Below, piece after piece: positions 12,676 to 24,824 of a stretch of 64,000 nucleotides of DNA (within the stretch, counting starts at the first letter, position 1; each line of letters opens with the position of its first letter). Under the pieces are notes generated by a model that was given only the letters and a program-made list of their open reading frames with translations, was not told the origin of the DNA and ran no database searches. This DNA is from Oryzias latipes (Eukaryota > Chordata > Actinopteri > Beloniformes > Adrianichthyidae), in the NCBI RefSeq assembly GCF_002234675.1, contig NC_019876.2, positions 26,953,750-27,017,749 of the forward strand, read 5' to 3'. The translations under genes and the position numbers were made by a program.

Positions 12676-13249
12676 CCAAATATCTGGCATGTGTTGGCAT
12701 ACACGTCAGTTTGTGTATGCAGAGTGTAATACACTCCGAACATAGTTGTTTGTGTGTAATAATGTGTGCTCAAAAAGCCCTTACTGTTGTGAACTTTAAC
12801 TTCCACCATCGATGGAAGGTAGAAGATTGTCTTTGATGAAGTCTGTTCTCGTCTTCCCTCAGTTTTGGGTCAACAAAAAGGATTTGTGTAAATGTTCTCA
12901 ATGGCAACATTTTAAGATCCTGTTTATTTCTCTTTCAATGATGATGCCCTTTAAAAAAACAGCAGTGGAACTGAATGAGGGGGTATCTTTTGCCTCTTTG
13001 CCCTTCATTAGCTGACAGTGGAGCAACCAAAGAAATGCCAACAAGTCGCTTTTTGCTATTTCCAATCAAGTCATTGTTAAAATGGGCTTTCTATTGTTAC
13101 AAGGTTGTGAGGATGGTTCCCTTTCAGTCAGACAGATCATGCAGTAAAGAAGATGTATTTCCATATTTCTTTTAGTTTGGCATAAGGTTCAGTTCAGATA
13201 CATAAAACAAAGATCTCCAAAGGAAACTTTGGGTAATAAACTACCCCTA
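12676..13249. other. Intergenic DNA, nothing recognised
   Basis: Short chance frames only. Confidence 0.4.
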
Positions 13250-13445
13250 ACGGAGCTCACAGGTAGAAGCCGGGGCGGAGGGTGGGGTGATGAACGCAGA
13301 GCTCGCGGAAATGGAAGAAGAGGGTTTGGACCGCACACCTGGAACCTAGGTAGGACGCTAAACAGGTGCGTTGATTAGACTGAACCGCCCGCGGGGAGGA
13401 GTAACCAGGTAAACGCACTGCTCGAGCTGCCTGCCTGAAATGCTC
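13250..13445 (+). promoter_or_regulatory. Small GC/CpG-rich patch
   Basis: GC-rich relative to its flanks, with GGGGCGGAG, two GCGG clusters and donor-like steps CTAG|GTAGGA and CCAG|GTAAAC. It could be a non-coding first exon of an unseen transcript; nothing downstream supports this. Confidence 0.2.
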
Positions 13446-14010
13446 CCAGGGACTTTGATTTTGTTTGATTTGTTGTGTTTTCTGGTGTCAGGTTTGTGTT
13501 TTCCGGCTGTCACAGCTGGTTTTACTTGCTAATCCTGCACAGCTGTTTGCAGTTCACTCATCGTCAGGGTCTGGTTGTTGGTTCAATCTTGTCTGGCCAT
13601 CTGCTTTTTGTTTCGCTTTTGTTCGTCGCTTTGTCTTGTTTAGAGTTTCAATAAGGTTTTTATGAATGGGTGCATGGCACTGTGACTGTAAAACATTTTG
13701 GGCTTTCAGGGAAGGTAGTAATTTGCTATAAACTGTAGGAATACACCATTTGTCCTTTTTGTCCACTCTGCTTGTATCTTGGTTCAAAGTTTGGTCACTT
13801 CTCGCCTCAACTATTCTAATTACCTCCTTTCCAGTCTCCCAAACAAAACCCCCAACAAACTATAACCAGTCCAGAATTCAGCTGCCTGCATCCGGTCCTC
13901 TGCTTTTCTCCAGCTTACTGTACCACCCCCAGTGCAGCTCAAGTCCATGTTTACTTCTCTGGCCCCTGATGTGAGTCCGGATCGGCCGGAGTCTACTTCA
14001 GGACCTGTAC
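13446..14010. other. Intergenic DNA, possible LINE scrap
   Basis: Around 13790-13960, words like 'FQSPKQNPQQTITSPEFSCLHP' and a following CTGTACC..GAGTCC stretch have the look of a decayed LINE C-terminus, but I cannot support a call. Confidence 0.3.
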
Positions 14011-14019
14011 ACCATAGAG

Positions 14020-14197
14020 CAGGGGTGTCAGAATCCAGGCCTTGAAGGCTGGTGTCCAACATGTTTTCCAACCAACCTGCTATTGAAGCTCCCTATTGGC
14101 TAAACACACTGATGCAGGTAGTCAGGAGCAGATAAGGCAGGATTTCTGGAAAACCAGCAGGAGGCCGGGCCTCAAGGCCAGGAGTTTGACACCCCTG
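14020..14197. mobile_element. hAT MITE with 8-bp target-site duplication
   Basis: Ends CAGGGGTGTCAGAATCCAGG and, inverted, CAGGGGTGTCAAACTCCTGG. Flanks are CCATAGAG (14012-14019) and CCATGGAG (14198-14205), an 8-bp duplication with one change. Length is 178 bp with no frame. The CAGGGGTGTC ends and 8-bp duplication are the hAT signature. A decayed relative lies at 37085-37245. Confidence 0.85.
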
Positions 14198-14298
14198 CCA
14201 TGGAGCAACAGGGCAACTTGAGGATACGGTCCCACAAACTCAGGTGGCTGCTGTGTGTCCAGGAAGTTCTACCAACATCCCCAAACTGAGGGCAGCCT
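14171..14298 (+). repeat. Direct duplication, copy 1
   Basis: 128 bp: the right end of the hAT MITE plus the following unique flank (CTTGAGGATACGGTCCCACA...). It is repeated at 15315-15442 at the same length, differing at only a few positions. Confidence 0.85.
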
Positions 14299-15314
14299 TT
14301 TCAGACAGGAGTGAAATAAACAGGAGTTCCTTCCTTCAGATAGTCCACTCTTTCTTTAAAATCTTATGTGAACTTTGGTGCAAACTCTGATGCTCCTGAA
14401 CAGGAAGTTCAGGTGAACTCTGGTAGGGTTTACTACAGTACGAATGCAGATGGAGAACCAGTGAACCAAAGAGTGGAAGTGACAGAAGCATTTGAACCGA
14501 AAAAAAAAAAAAAAAAAACAGAGACCACATCAAAGAGGAATATAGCTTTGAATAAAGTTGTGGTGCATCGATGTTGATCATCAATGTCAGCGTCATCTCT
14601 GAGTAACTGTGTGTAGGGGAATGACGCTGCTGTTGTGACTCCTGATAGCTTAACATCAACATTGCAGCGATGTGCAGACCAAACCCTGAGATGTGTCATT
14701 TTCTGTCATCTTTACCAAAGTAATGTGTTTCTGTCACAGTTTTTCTGTATGAGGCATTACCAATGAATCCTCAGTTTTCTCGTGACCACTTTTGTAGCTC
14801 TTGTGTTGCAACAGATTTATTGCTGTTGCTCAAAGCAGAAAAAAAGACAAAGCCAAAACCATTTTTCTGCTTTTTTTAGTTTTACCAAAACTAAATTGGC
14901 TGTTAGGCCTCATAGGTAAGAACAATAAAAATTTCTCTGTTTCTTTTAAGTATCTGTTTTCTTGATTTTTCCCAGGACTGACAGTTGTGCTGTTTTAACC
15001 TGAAAGCCCTTTTTTGTTTGACCTCCAGTTCTCTGTTTGGTCTCCGTTGTCCTTTTATTTTTTCCAAGCAGAAAGCCTATATTTTTATTTTTGTAGACTA
15101 AGCAGACTAAGGCTGAGGGATGCTTCTCCGATTGTTCTTTCAGTGTTTAATGCTTTAACACCTAAACTAATGTTGTAGGGTAAGGCATTATTTGAAAGAC
15201 AAGTCATCTGTTGTGTCTTATAGCTTGGTAATAATTTCAACAACACTGATCAAAACCTAACGCAACCAATTCTCCTGTACCATCTCAAAAGTGAGAATAT
15301 GCTAAAAATGCATT
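14299..15314. other. Intergenic DNA between the duplicates
   Basis: Holds a poly-A run (about 14501-14518) and no supported gene. Frames on both strands at 14336-14699 overlap the homopolymer and look random. Confidence 0.45.
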
Positions 15315-15442
15315 CTCAAGGCCAGGAGTTTGAGACCCTTGCCATGGAGCAACAGGGCAACTTGAGGATACGGTCCCACAAACTCAGGTGGCTGCTGTGT
15401 GTCCAGGAAGTTCCACCAACATCCCCAAACTGAGGGCAGCCT
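15315..15442 (+). repeat. Direct duplication, copy 2
   Basis: Second copy of 14171-14298. It carries the MITE right end without its left end, so it arose by local duplication and not by transposition. Differences include GACACCCCTG to GAGACCCTTG in the MITE end. Confidence 0.85.
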
Positions 15443-15944
15443 ACAATGTTCACACTGGACCAGAAAGAATAGGCTTCTTTTTCTTTTTCTTTTTTACTGT
15501 TTACTAGCTCATGTCTGCCACCAACAGTTGGAGGCTTCGTGTGAAATGTCAAAGTGGTGTAAATCTCACGGATATTGCTCAAGGCTTTTTCTTTCACAGC
15601 TTTTATCCGATATATGAAAGAACTGGTGTCATAGAATTCCAGCCAGGCACAAAACACAATTATTAAAATTTTCTTCATGATCAATTTTCAAACCAATGGG
15701 ACTTCTGTGAATTAAAGAGGACGCATATGTCTACTACCAAATCGGAGTCCCTAAGTGGTCGAGGTTCAACCGGGTTTAACTTTCAATGCCTGCTCAGTGG
15801 CTTTCTCTGTTGTTTAACGATTGAGACCAACCGTTAAACCAAAAATGGTACAGGATCTGTTTTCAGCTTTCAAGAACATTCTGAGTGGGTTTGTGGGGTT
15901 AATGCTGCTGTTTTCACCCTTTGCAAAATAACTTCAGATACCCT

Positions 15945-16960
15945 GCTGCTACATACGTTTTTCGCATAATGTACGGGTGAAAATTGGTCATACGTGAATA
16001 TTCATGGAAAAAGGAAGAAAAGTTGTGGTTCTTTACGTGAAACTTTCACAGATGTATCACGACTGAACCATGTGATAAACCATGAAAGAAGTAGGAATAA
16101 TACACGTAAACCAACGTATAACATGAAGCGTAGGTGATAATTGTGTTATTTATTCAATTCATTAGTGATTTGTGCGTCAGTTACTTTTAATGTGATCTGT
16201 GCGCTGTATACCCGAAAAGGGTTAGACATAGATGAAACAGTCGTGAAAAGCCACAAATTTGTATGTATGTAATATTTGAATCGGTTAGTTCAAAAGGGGC
16301 CCAAGTCCACAATTTTTTCAAAATAGAGATATTATATGTTCTGTGGTCTACAAGGGAAAAGCTATCTGATTATGTGCAAAAAAGTCACAAGTCCATTGTA
16401 ATGTATTGACTATGCTTGACATTTAAAATGCATTAAGTACAAAATTCCTGGACTTGGGCCTCTCTTGCATGGGTTTTGCTTTATCCCATAGATGGCAGCA
16501 CCCCTTTTTAATTCAAGAAGGGCCCAAGTCCAGAGACTTTAGTTTGCCAGTCCTCTGAAATTCTAAAAGTGAGGTGCTTCATATAACAGCATTTGTAAGC
16601 TATGAACTGGTGCTAAATCTGGGTAAAGAATTAATCATTAGGTGTAGCCTCCCTTTAAGCTATGCAATTGAAATCATATCCTGGAAAAACAAACCTCTTG
16701 GACTTGGGCCACTTTTGAACTAACAGATTCATTTACATATAAACTGCATAAAATACGGTGTATCCGATCCAAAATTTAGAACGGTTTAAAACCAAATTCC
16801 CGTAAAGACCCGTCTGCCGAAGCCTTCAACGAACAGCGCGCACATCTACGAATGACAAACACAAGAAACACTTATGATTGACGTATATCACGGGTGAATC
16901 ACAAAAGACCAACTTTTCCTACGTGGAAAATGGGCAAAATGTACGTGGCAGTAGTGTGAC
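15945..16960. mobile_element. Outer MITE C, split by MITE D
   Basis: The left end CTGCTACATACGTTTTTCGC...TGTACGGGTGAAAATTGGTC and the inverted right end CTGCCACGTACATTTTGCCC...AAAAGTTGGTC align imperfectly over about 48 bp. The body has several ACGTA/ACGTG words. No frame. It is divided by the insertion at 16278-16730. Confidence 0.45.
16278..16730. mobile_element. MITE D with four GGCCCAAGTCC motifs
   Basis: Terminal inverted repeats at 16278-16309 and 16699-16730 match at 30 of 32 positions (GAATC-GTTAGTTCAAAAG-GGCCC core). The 11-mer GGCCCAAGTCC occurs four times in alternating orientation: 16298 (+), 16450 (-), 16522 (+) and 16700 (-). 453 bp, no coding frame. I do not recognise the family. 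Confidence 0.75.
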
Positions 16961-19035
16961 AAGTCCTTTAGAGCGGCTTCTCTGTGATGAAATGAGTTCG
17001 GCGTACAGCAGGAAGGGACACTAAGACGCATCCGACTGTGACTTCAGCCTGACAGTGAACCCAACTCCATCAGTTTAATACAAAAGAGAAAACTGAAATT
17101 CGTTCTGTTGGCTTTCCTCTATTCCATCAAATACACTTACATTAAGACACAATACAACATACAATCACACGCTGAATTTTCAAGCTGAGTCACAGACAAA
17201 ATCACTCACTACCCCAGAACCAGCTAATGTTCCCGGTGTCTCTTGTGAGAGCATTGACTGAAAGAGGCCTCTTCGTTCCTTTTCCCACTTAAAGTTCAGT
17301 TGATCCAGATCAATGTGGCAGAGACAGAGATCTTATGTCATGAATCCAGCTTGACCTTTGGCCTCCAAAGCGTGCAGATAGGAGCAGTCTGAGCGAAATG
17401 TCCTTTGTGACAGTAAGTAGAAAGGAATGTGTGGAATGGGAGGAACTCAGCAGTTCTCTGTTTGAGCCCGGGCAACTGTTGGAGACGGGCAACAGGTCCG
17501 TCCCGGAGGACGGGTTTTTGAGCAAAGCTTACTGACGCACCACTTAATGCATGCAGCCTTTGTTTAAACTCCGTCCCGTCACCGACTCCTGTTTAGCTAT
17601 GCAAAACGAGGACAGCAACATTTGGATTTGACGATGACAGTTCAGTGAGGAGCTCCTTCACGCTTTTTTACAGCTGCACTAACCTGAGCTCGTCAATCAG
17701 AGTGAAATTACCTTTCTAAGAATTCTGTACACGAATGTTAGCCACGTCAGTCGCATGATTTAGGATCTTATCTTTGTGGAATTTTCTTTTCTTATGTTCT
17801 CAGAGTTCTGTGTCAACATCAAATCTTCATGTTACCTAAGGTTTTTGTGGAAAGTCAATGTCGATGCTGAAAAAGGAGGACCTTTTCTCCAAATGAGTCA
17901 GCAAGACAGCACGGCTTTTCAAAATAAAAGCATCAGACTTTTAAAACCGGTTAAAGTGGTAAATGTACTTATGCCTTCTTAAAAGGCCCAAATCTTCCAC
18001 CAAAGGCTCAACCTAATGCACACATGCTTTATTCCCAAATAGAAGACAACAATGATTCACAAGAATTTTAATGTTGGTTAGTTACCGCCCTATTTTCATC
18101 CGCTAATCAATGTACCAGTGCTTTATGTTGAACAAAACTAAAGAATAAATCACAGGTTTAGGTTTTTAAACAAAAGTAAGCTAAGATTTAAAGTAATCAT
18201 CAAAGTTCAGAGTTAGAAAAAATATATAATTGACTTACTTTTATCAAAACAATTAAGTTTTCTTAAAAAATGATGTAGTTTTTGATGTAACTGTGGGCAT
18301 TTTTAGCTGATTTCACTTCATCTCTGCTGGATCATGATATGTTTGTGCTTTTCTACAGCAGGTTAAGAGCCCAGAGTATAAGACACTTTATCTGATACTA
18401 AACGTTGTCACCCCACCTGCATATCCTGACTCCAGGGTCACATCCCGTCTTCTGAACATCTAATCCCCATAAGCCTCCATAATGCTCTTGGACAGAGAAA
18501 GGAAGTGGAGAGGGGAGAGCTGGAGTTTAATGACCTTGAAAGCCGCTTAGAGGCCGGCTGTGTTTCAGAACAACACGCTCTACCTGTGGAGAACATCAGC
18601 CGGTGAACATGAAGCTGAGACCTGCAGCAGGGGAACCAGGACACCAGGAACATGAGCTTCTTCTCTCAACGTTTTGCAGATGACAGAGAAAAAGAACTCG
18701 TTTGCCACTAGAGGGCAGCACAAGCACTTGGTAATTACACAACAGCCCTGAATGCAGACAGTGATGATGACCCCTGGTGACCTGATGAGGTAACGACACC
18801 ACTCACTTTTTCCAGTGGATTAAATTCAATTCAATTCAGCTTTTAAGTAGATCTAATCATGAATGTATCTGTTTAATGCTTGCTATTAAAGTTGTAATAT
18901 TTATGCATTAGCTTATTTTTAGCTTACACTTTTATACTTAAGTTTTCATATTTTAACTTTCCGAGCCAGGAATTCTACATTTTAGCTGTTATGCGTGTCT
19001 TCTCCGCCTTGGCGTGGGTGTTTGTGTTTTGGCTC
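16961..19035. other. Intergenic DNA, nothing recognised
   Basis: Frames at 17310, 17776, 18438 and 18596 are short and unsupported. No repeat ends were found. Confidence 0.4.
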
Positions 19036-19480
19036 TTCAAATCAAATTTTATTTACACAGCACTTTTCCTTAAAAGGCATAACACAGTGCTTTACATTAA
19101 AACAAAACAAAATAAACAATATAAAAATAAGCACGAAAATTAAAATAGAGCCCCCCCTTTCCCTATACCTACACGTTATTAGAAACGCTAATAGTAATTT
19201 GAACCTCCTTCTCTGAGAACAGCTGTATAGCCAGCCAAATGCAGCATCCCAGGTGGGGACCGGCCCCACCACAGCTTAGTGGCGAGGCCGGTCCCCGCCA
19301 GGAGCTGCAGAGGGAGTGGTGGACCTGCTTGTCCTCTGGCCTCCTTTGCCCTGGGTCTTTTAGCTGTCTGGGCCAGGCCAACAGGGCCGGGTGATTGGGG
19401 GACTGTGGGTCAGGGAGGGCAGGGGATGCGCGGGGGGGCCTCAAGTTGACTAGATGCTGACATCCCAGCCAACAGGAGGA
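19036..19480 (-). repeat. LINE 3' tail (minus) and adjoining GC-rich repeat
   Basis: On the minus strand, AGTGCTGTGTAAATAAAATTTGATTTG is an L2-type LINE end. The stretch to about 19480 is GC-rich, with CTGGGACC-type and GGGGACCGGCC words repeated in inverted form at about 19255 and 19290. Confidence 0.5.
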
Positions 19481-19589
19481 CAGAGTGGACAGAACCTTCA
19501 GGGTGCACTTTTATTTAGCTTTTAGTGTGTTATAATCATTTCTCCTTTTTTTGTGTGTTTGTGCAAAAGGGGTTTACCTAATTTTATTG

Positions 19590-19618
19590 TGTGTGTGTGT
19601 GTGGGGGGGGGGGGGTGG
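19590..19618 (+). repeat. (TG)n followed by poly-G
   Basis: Simple repeat TGTGTGTGTGTG then a G run. Confidence 0.8.
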
Positions 19619-19804
19619 TTCTGTGTTTTTGTTTGTTTTTCATGCCATGTTTAGCACCTTGAGCTGTTTTCTTTTACATGAAAGGTGCTTTTCAATAAAA
19701 TTAATTGGTAGTTAAGTAGATGAAAGTTTTGTGGTTAGTAGGAGCATGTCCACTATCACTTCCCACTAAAAAAGTTTCTGGTGAAATTATGGACAAATGT
19801 TATC

Positions 19805-20235
19805 ATCCAATCAGAAATGTCCCACAGTACCTACATTTTCTGGTCATTTTGTCTTTTTAAAAAAATGTTTTTCATTTCATTGTTTACTTTTTTTTTCCTT
19901 TTACGATTTCTGGAAATTACTTTTGTCTTCCAACGTGTTTTTTGTCTTTTTAAGGAAAAAGGAAAAGGTAGGAAACATCGCTGATTGGATGATGACAAAA
20001 ATGATTTGGCATGAAGCGATTCTGGATGTGCTCCATTTCCAAACAGGAAATTTTTATCAGAATGCGGACAGTGGAAACTCATGTAAAAAAAATCAGTGAT
20101 GTCCCTTAGTGCCCACCTTTTCCAAGTTCCTACTGTTTTCTTTATTTTTAACATTTTGTTTAGGTTTCTGTAAATTACTTTTGTTTGCTGAAACATTTAA
20201 TTTTTATTTTTGCTTCATTTTTTTATTGTGTTTTG
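19805..20235 (+). repeat. Diverged tandem duplication of ~280 bp
   Basis: 'ATCAGAAATGTCCCACAGTACC..TTTTC' at about 19809 recurs as 'ATCAGTGATGTCCCTTAGTGCC..TTTTC' at about 20093, and both are followed by T-rich text and TTCTGGAAATTACTTTTGT / TTCTGTAAATTACTTTTGT. Confidence 0.5.
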
Positions 20236-20339
20236 TTTTCTAAAATTATGCGAATACACAAACACAAACCAACTCACCCCATAAGTTATTCAGAAACATG
20301 GAGACAGATGTGAACAATACTTTGACATCAGATACATTC

Positions 20340-20640
20340 ACATTTCTGCCACGGCACTAGCGCTCATCATCATCTATCAAAGGAGACGTCAGCATCTAAT
20401 GCAGGCCGTGGAGCGGCGAGCTCCTTAAACGTGGGAGGGGCTACGGATGAAGCCATTTTGGTAAATGGTGGTTAGTGATTTTACAAAGGAACTGTGGATC
20501 CAACAATTCCACATGACACGCTCAACCTTTAATGAGCTGTGTGACGCTGTGGGACCTCTGGTGGCGCCCACTGTGCAGTGCCCAAGACCGCCACTTCCTA
20601 CCAAGAAGCACAGTCATATGACTCATTTAATTTAAGAAAA
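20340..20640 (+). pseudogene. Harbinger (PIF) transposase N-terminal fragment
   Basis: Reads LALIIIYQRRRQHLMQAVE.., a stop, then LWIQQFHMTRSTFNELCDAVGP followed by VAPTVQCPRPPLP. The 'F.M.R.TF..LC' block is the N-terminal signature of HARBI1-like transposases. The catalytic DDE part is absent. A short remnant only. Confidence 0.5.
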
Positions 20641-21590
20641 GTGTTTCCATTGCAGTTTCGGAAATATGTCAATTTCAATACGCCTCAAAACCACCTCCTC
20701 TAATAACTTTTCCTCCAGAAATACTTTTTGTTTTTACATGTTGTGTTTTCATTCGGCAAATTTACTATCGCAACTCAAATTTGCGCAATTTCACAGTCAA
20801 TGGAAAATCAGCTAATGACTCCTGTACACCTCACAATAATCAGGTTGATGAAACAGTCAGGATCATTATGGTAAGTCTCAGTGGCAGAGAACATCATGGT
20901 TGTGCCAGTCATTAAATATTGAGTGTGACTTTCAACTTCCACTTAAATTAAGAGAAATTCTCTGCGTCTGCTGTGAAACATGGCATTAGGAAGTGCAACC
21001 GAGCATGAGTTCTTCAAGGCTGATATTGTTGCATCAGAGACAAAGCCACCTGCCTGACCACCAACAAGAGATTTTGCAAGTGGGCTGTTCCACAGTTGGT
21101 CTGGTTTTTTCAAGACGTTTCTGGAAACTGAAACTGTTTAATCACTGATCAAATCTCACAGAGAGGCCGCCCACAGAAAAGAAGTATGAGCAATACCCAG
21201 TTAGACATCTTTACTCCATAATCATCTTTGTTGGGTTTTTTTTTTGTCTCTAGAGGAACCAGATATTATTGGTTTTTATCAAAACTGATTCTATTAACTT
21301 CTGTGTTGTGGACAAAATGGGCAACCCTGTTCAAACGTTGCCTTTTATTTTCATTTTCATTGTTGGTATTTACAAAAAAAATGTATCATTTAAAAGAATT
21401 CACTGAAGTAAAAAGTCCACCTGCCTTATTAAGGACATAAACTGTTTGAAGTGTCCAATCAGAGGACATTAATTCAGATTGTGCAATTCTCTAAAAACTG
21501 TGAATAGTTTCTGTGTTTGTCTGACAGACTTTCATTTAGGAAATGAAGTTAAGCTGAAGCCCCCCGCTCCCATCTCTCTGCCTCTAGAAG
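20641..21590. other. Intergenic DNA, nothing recognised
   Basis: One T-rich frame at 21228-21440 without support. Confidence 0.4.
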
Positions 21591-22255
21591 GAGCTGGAAG
21601 GGGACGACCATGCAGGAGAGCAGGCTTCTTGACAGAAACTTAAAACATTTACTTAATTAACCCAAAGATCACAAAAACCACGGTGAAACACAAAGAGAGA
21701 CAAAACAATATAGAAGACCTGAACACCAGACCCTTTTATAGGCTGAGACCAATGAACAGAAATGAAGACAGCTGTGGATCATGATTAACCTTAATCTGGT
21801 GTGACTGACAAAGGGCAAGAACATGACCAAAGCATAACCAAATTAAACCACAGAACCCTTACAGCGCCCCTCCCCTGAAAAACAGATCCCAGATGCCCCC
21901 AACACCTGAGAGGAGGGGACCTGGAGGAAAAACAAAAACAAGTCCAGAAAACAGTGAGAGTTCTTTCCTGCAGTCAAACAGATGTGAGGGGCATCGGAGA
22001 ACCCCTCCTCAGGAACAGACATGAGGGGGAACAGTCCCGGTGACCCTCCTTCATGTCAGGAAACATGGTCAAGGGGGATGAACTTCAACCATCCTCAGGG
22101 TTGAAAGAAAAAGTGTGGCCCCAGTGACCCTCAGGAACAGACATGCTGAGGAGAGGGCCCGGCAACCATGGAGGAGGGTCCCGGTGACCCTCCTCGGGAA
22201 CAGTAGACTTCAAGGATGGCCCCGGCAATCCCCTTCAGGAACGGAATTGGTAGAC
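21591..22255. repeat. Repeat-derived block with minisatellite-like 3' half
   Basis: 21840-21900 reads like the 3' flank of a large fish mobile element (CCACAGAACCCTTACAGCGCCCC). From about 21990 to 22250 a loose unit GGTCCCGGTGACCCTCCTC + AGGAACAGACATG recurs about four times. No frame is conserved across units. Confidence 0.5.
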
Positions 22256-22272
22256 ATTGCATGACACGAATA

Positions 22273-22778
22273 TCAAGGATTCAATGAGTATTTATTGCCA
22301 TTATCAGTGAACAGAGCAGTTTCACAGAATAGGAATTTTCTGCGGTGCTAATGTGCGACATGAAACACTTAAAAATTGAAAAAATGAACTACAGTAAGCA
22401 AGATAAAAAAAAGGACAATGGTCAGAACAATTAATAGAAATGAATTGTGCAAACAATGCAAACTGAGGATGATCAAGGTACAGGTAGTGGACTGGTAACT
22501 GGTCATATAGGTGAAAAGGTTTGAGGGTGGAGGAGTTAAAAAGTGTTCATGAGTCTGACTGCAGAGGGAAAGAAACTGTTCTTGTGTCGTGAGGTTCTGG
22601 TCCTGATGGACCTTAGCCACCTGCCTGAAGGGAGTAGTTCAAGTAGACCATGTCCAGGGTGAGAAGGGTCGACTGCTATCCGACATGCACGTCTCCGGGT
22701 TCTGGAGGCGTTTAGGTCCTGGACAGATGGAAGGCTGCAGCCAATCACATTCTCAGCTGAGCGCACAATACGCTGCAG
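22273..22778 (-). mobile_element. 3' fragment of a non-LTR retrotransposon, copy 1
   Basis: The minus-strand frame contains RSAENVIGCSLPSVQDL, RRRACRIAVDPSHPGH and SRHKNSFFPSAVRLMN, the C-terminal tail typical of a fish non-LTR ORF2. The 3' end is AATAAATACTC..TTGAATCC. It matches 37914-38418 over its whole length. Confidence 0.7.
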
Positions 22779-22794
22779 CGTAACGGTAACGGTA

Positions 22795-22845
22795 ACAAAT
22801 ACATTTCCCATGTGTGGGATCAATAAAGTAATTCTGATTCTGATC
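22795..22845 (+). repeat. Plus-strand LINE 3' tail
   Basis: TTTCCCATGTGTGGGATCAATAAAGTAATTCTGATTCTGA is a common fish LINE end, lying head-to-head with the minus-strand fragment. Confidence 0.5.
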
Positions 22846-23119
22846 TGCAAAAAGCAGAGATGAAATCCTGGGAAATTCTGTCCATAAAAGCTATGAATAG
22901 AACAGCTTAGGAATGGCATCCTTGCTGGAGTCCAACTTTCACTGAAAGTGAGTTCAACTTACTGCTAACAACCGTAACTCCGCCTGTAGATGGGCCTTCA
23001 TAAGAAGTTTCTGAGTCATGAGGTCCTCCCACAGAACAAGAGAGAATGCTTTCCCACAAAATTCCTCCAAATCTTCAAAGCACATGTGGATTGATAGGCA
23101 AACTCACATGAACCTTTGA

Positions 23120-23480
23120 GTATGTGTAAAGCATAGAGCTGATCTACTGTTCCAAGTTCAGGACAAAACCAAACAGAACCAGAAGTTCAAGCATTAGCTG
23201 CATCTTTTCTCCACAATCGTGGAGTAGACTGTCCCTGAGAGGTGGAGTAGTGAGATCCCCCTGTAGTTGGAGCACACCTTCTGATTCCTGCTTCATGTAA
23301 ATATGGACCAACACCCCAGTATGCCAATCCAGAGGTATTGTCCACAACCACCACACAATCCACAAAGGTGTGTCACCCAAGACAGACTCACAACATCCAC
23401 GTCCAGACCTCACCCACACCCACAGCCTTGCCACCGCGGAACATTTTGACTACGTCTGTGGGTCCGTCTGGTTTGAAGAC
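23120..23480 (-). pseudogene. Decayed LINE reverse transcriptase fragment
   Basis: Minus-strand words 'TIPLDWHTGVLVHIY' and 'VLQLQGD' match the fish non-LTR RT signature 'T.PLDWQTGV..' followed by '..NYRGI'. Frameshifted and short. Family not resolved. Confidence 0.6.
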
Positions 23481-24070
23481 ACCCCTGTGCCGTCAGCCTT
23501 GTTATGTACAGTTGAAGGTGTGGTTATTCATTGCATTACGTGGTTTTTCAGCTCAATGGGCTCATTTAACTGTGGTTCACACTTGTCAAGTATGAGAAAA
23601 GCGGAGGAGGGTTTGGGGAAGAGAAGAAGGGAGTTAAGAATGTGTGCCCTGTCTAGGCTACCCAACGTTGGTGGGACATAGCCTGGGTATATAGATAGAT
23701 GAAATGTTTCCGGTATTTCCGAATGTTCCAGGTCCATTTTCCTTTTGCTCAATGGGAACACAAATCCAGCTACATTTTCTTTGATTTTCAAAATAATATT
23801 GTGTTGTTCTTCAAGCTGCAGTCTTCTTCCTAAACCTGCACTTCCTCAGAAAATGCATTTTGGTGCCTTTGGTGCTTTTGAGGGTGTCATCCTTTAGTCC
23901 TTAAGAACTACAGTTTTAACCGTCAGATCCTGCCTGGAAAAGATGAGTGTACTTTCCTTCTGCTGAACAGTTCCAAAGCTAAACCAAATCAAATTGACTT
24001 TGAAAACCAAATGTATCTCATACATTGTGGCTAAAGTTCTATACCTTTTGGGTTGGCACTGATTTAATAG
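23481..24070. other. Intergenic DNA, nothing recognised
   Basis: Opposed frames at 23338-23791 shadow one another and the LINE scrap. Confidence 0.4.
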
Positions 24071-24074
24071 AACA

Positions 24075-24235
24075 TTTCCTTAAAGTCCCCTTCAATGAAA
24101 ATCGTGTTATTTGAGTTTTTGACATGTACTTGTGACATTTTTCGTATGAAAGAGAACAAATGTAATAAATAATCATTTCATTTTGGTATTTCTGAGTATT
24201 TCTCCTTTTAAATCGCTGCCAATTTAAAGTTAAAC
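24075..24235 (-). repeat. Copy of the AAGACCCACTC family
   Basis: AAAGTCCCCTTCAATGAAAATC... followed by ..TTTCTGAGTATTTCTCCTTT.., in the order seen at 36434-36685 and 61495-61656. Confidence 0.5.
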
Positions 24236-24824
24236 TCCCATTTGCGGTCAAGCACATGTGTTCGTTTGAAGTCTTGCTGTCCTGCATTAACCAGAGAAGG
24301 AAAAAGTAAAAACAAAAATAAAATCAGGGGTCCTTTTTTTAATTATTGCCTCGATGAAAATCAGAAAAATATCATAAAGTTCAGGAGGTCTCAGCAGGCA
24401 GGCTCAAGATCCTGTAGCTCCATGTTGGATCTGTTTTCTACTCACTGCCACTGAAAATGTCACATGTCCAAAGTTGAGTCCTAGATTGGTTGATGCAACG
24501 ACCTCGCCAGGGTTCTTATTTTTTAACTCTGGCCCGCCGCAGCACGCTGCTGACATTGTGTCATGCTGGTCAAATCACGCTGCTGCCAGAACTTTGTGCT
24601 GCGCCCGTTGCTCAAATCACGCCGCAGGACCACAGATTGCGTCTGTACCTTTTACTTAACACTGAAACTGGCAGTCTCTGCCACGCAATCCCCCCTTGTG
24701 TCAAGCCACAGCTATCATCATCAGAAGGTGTGTGTGTGTGTGTTTAGAAAGTTTAGAAACTTTATAATTATAATCAAAACACCACTGGGAAGGTTTTTTT
24801 TTTTTTTGTTGTCATAGTGGGACT

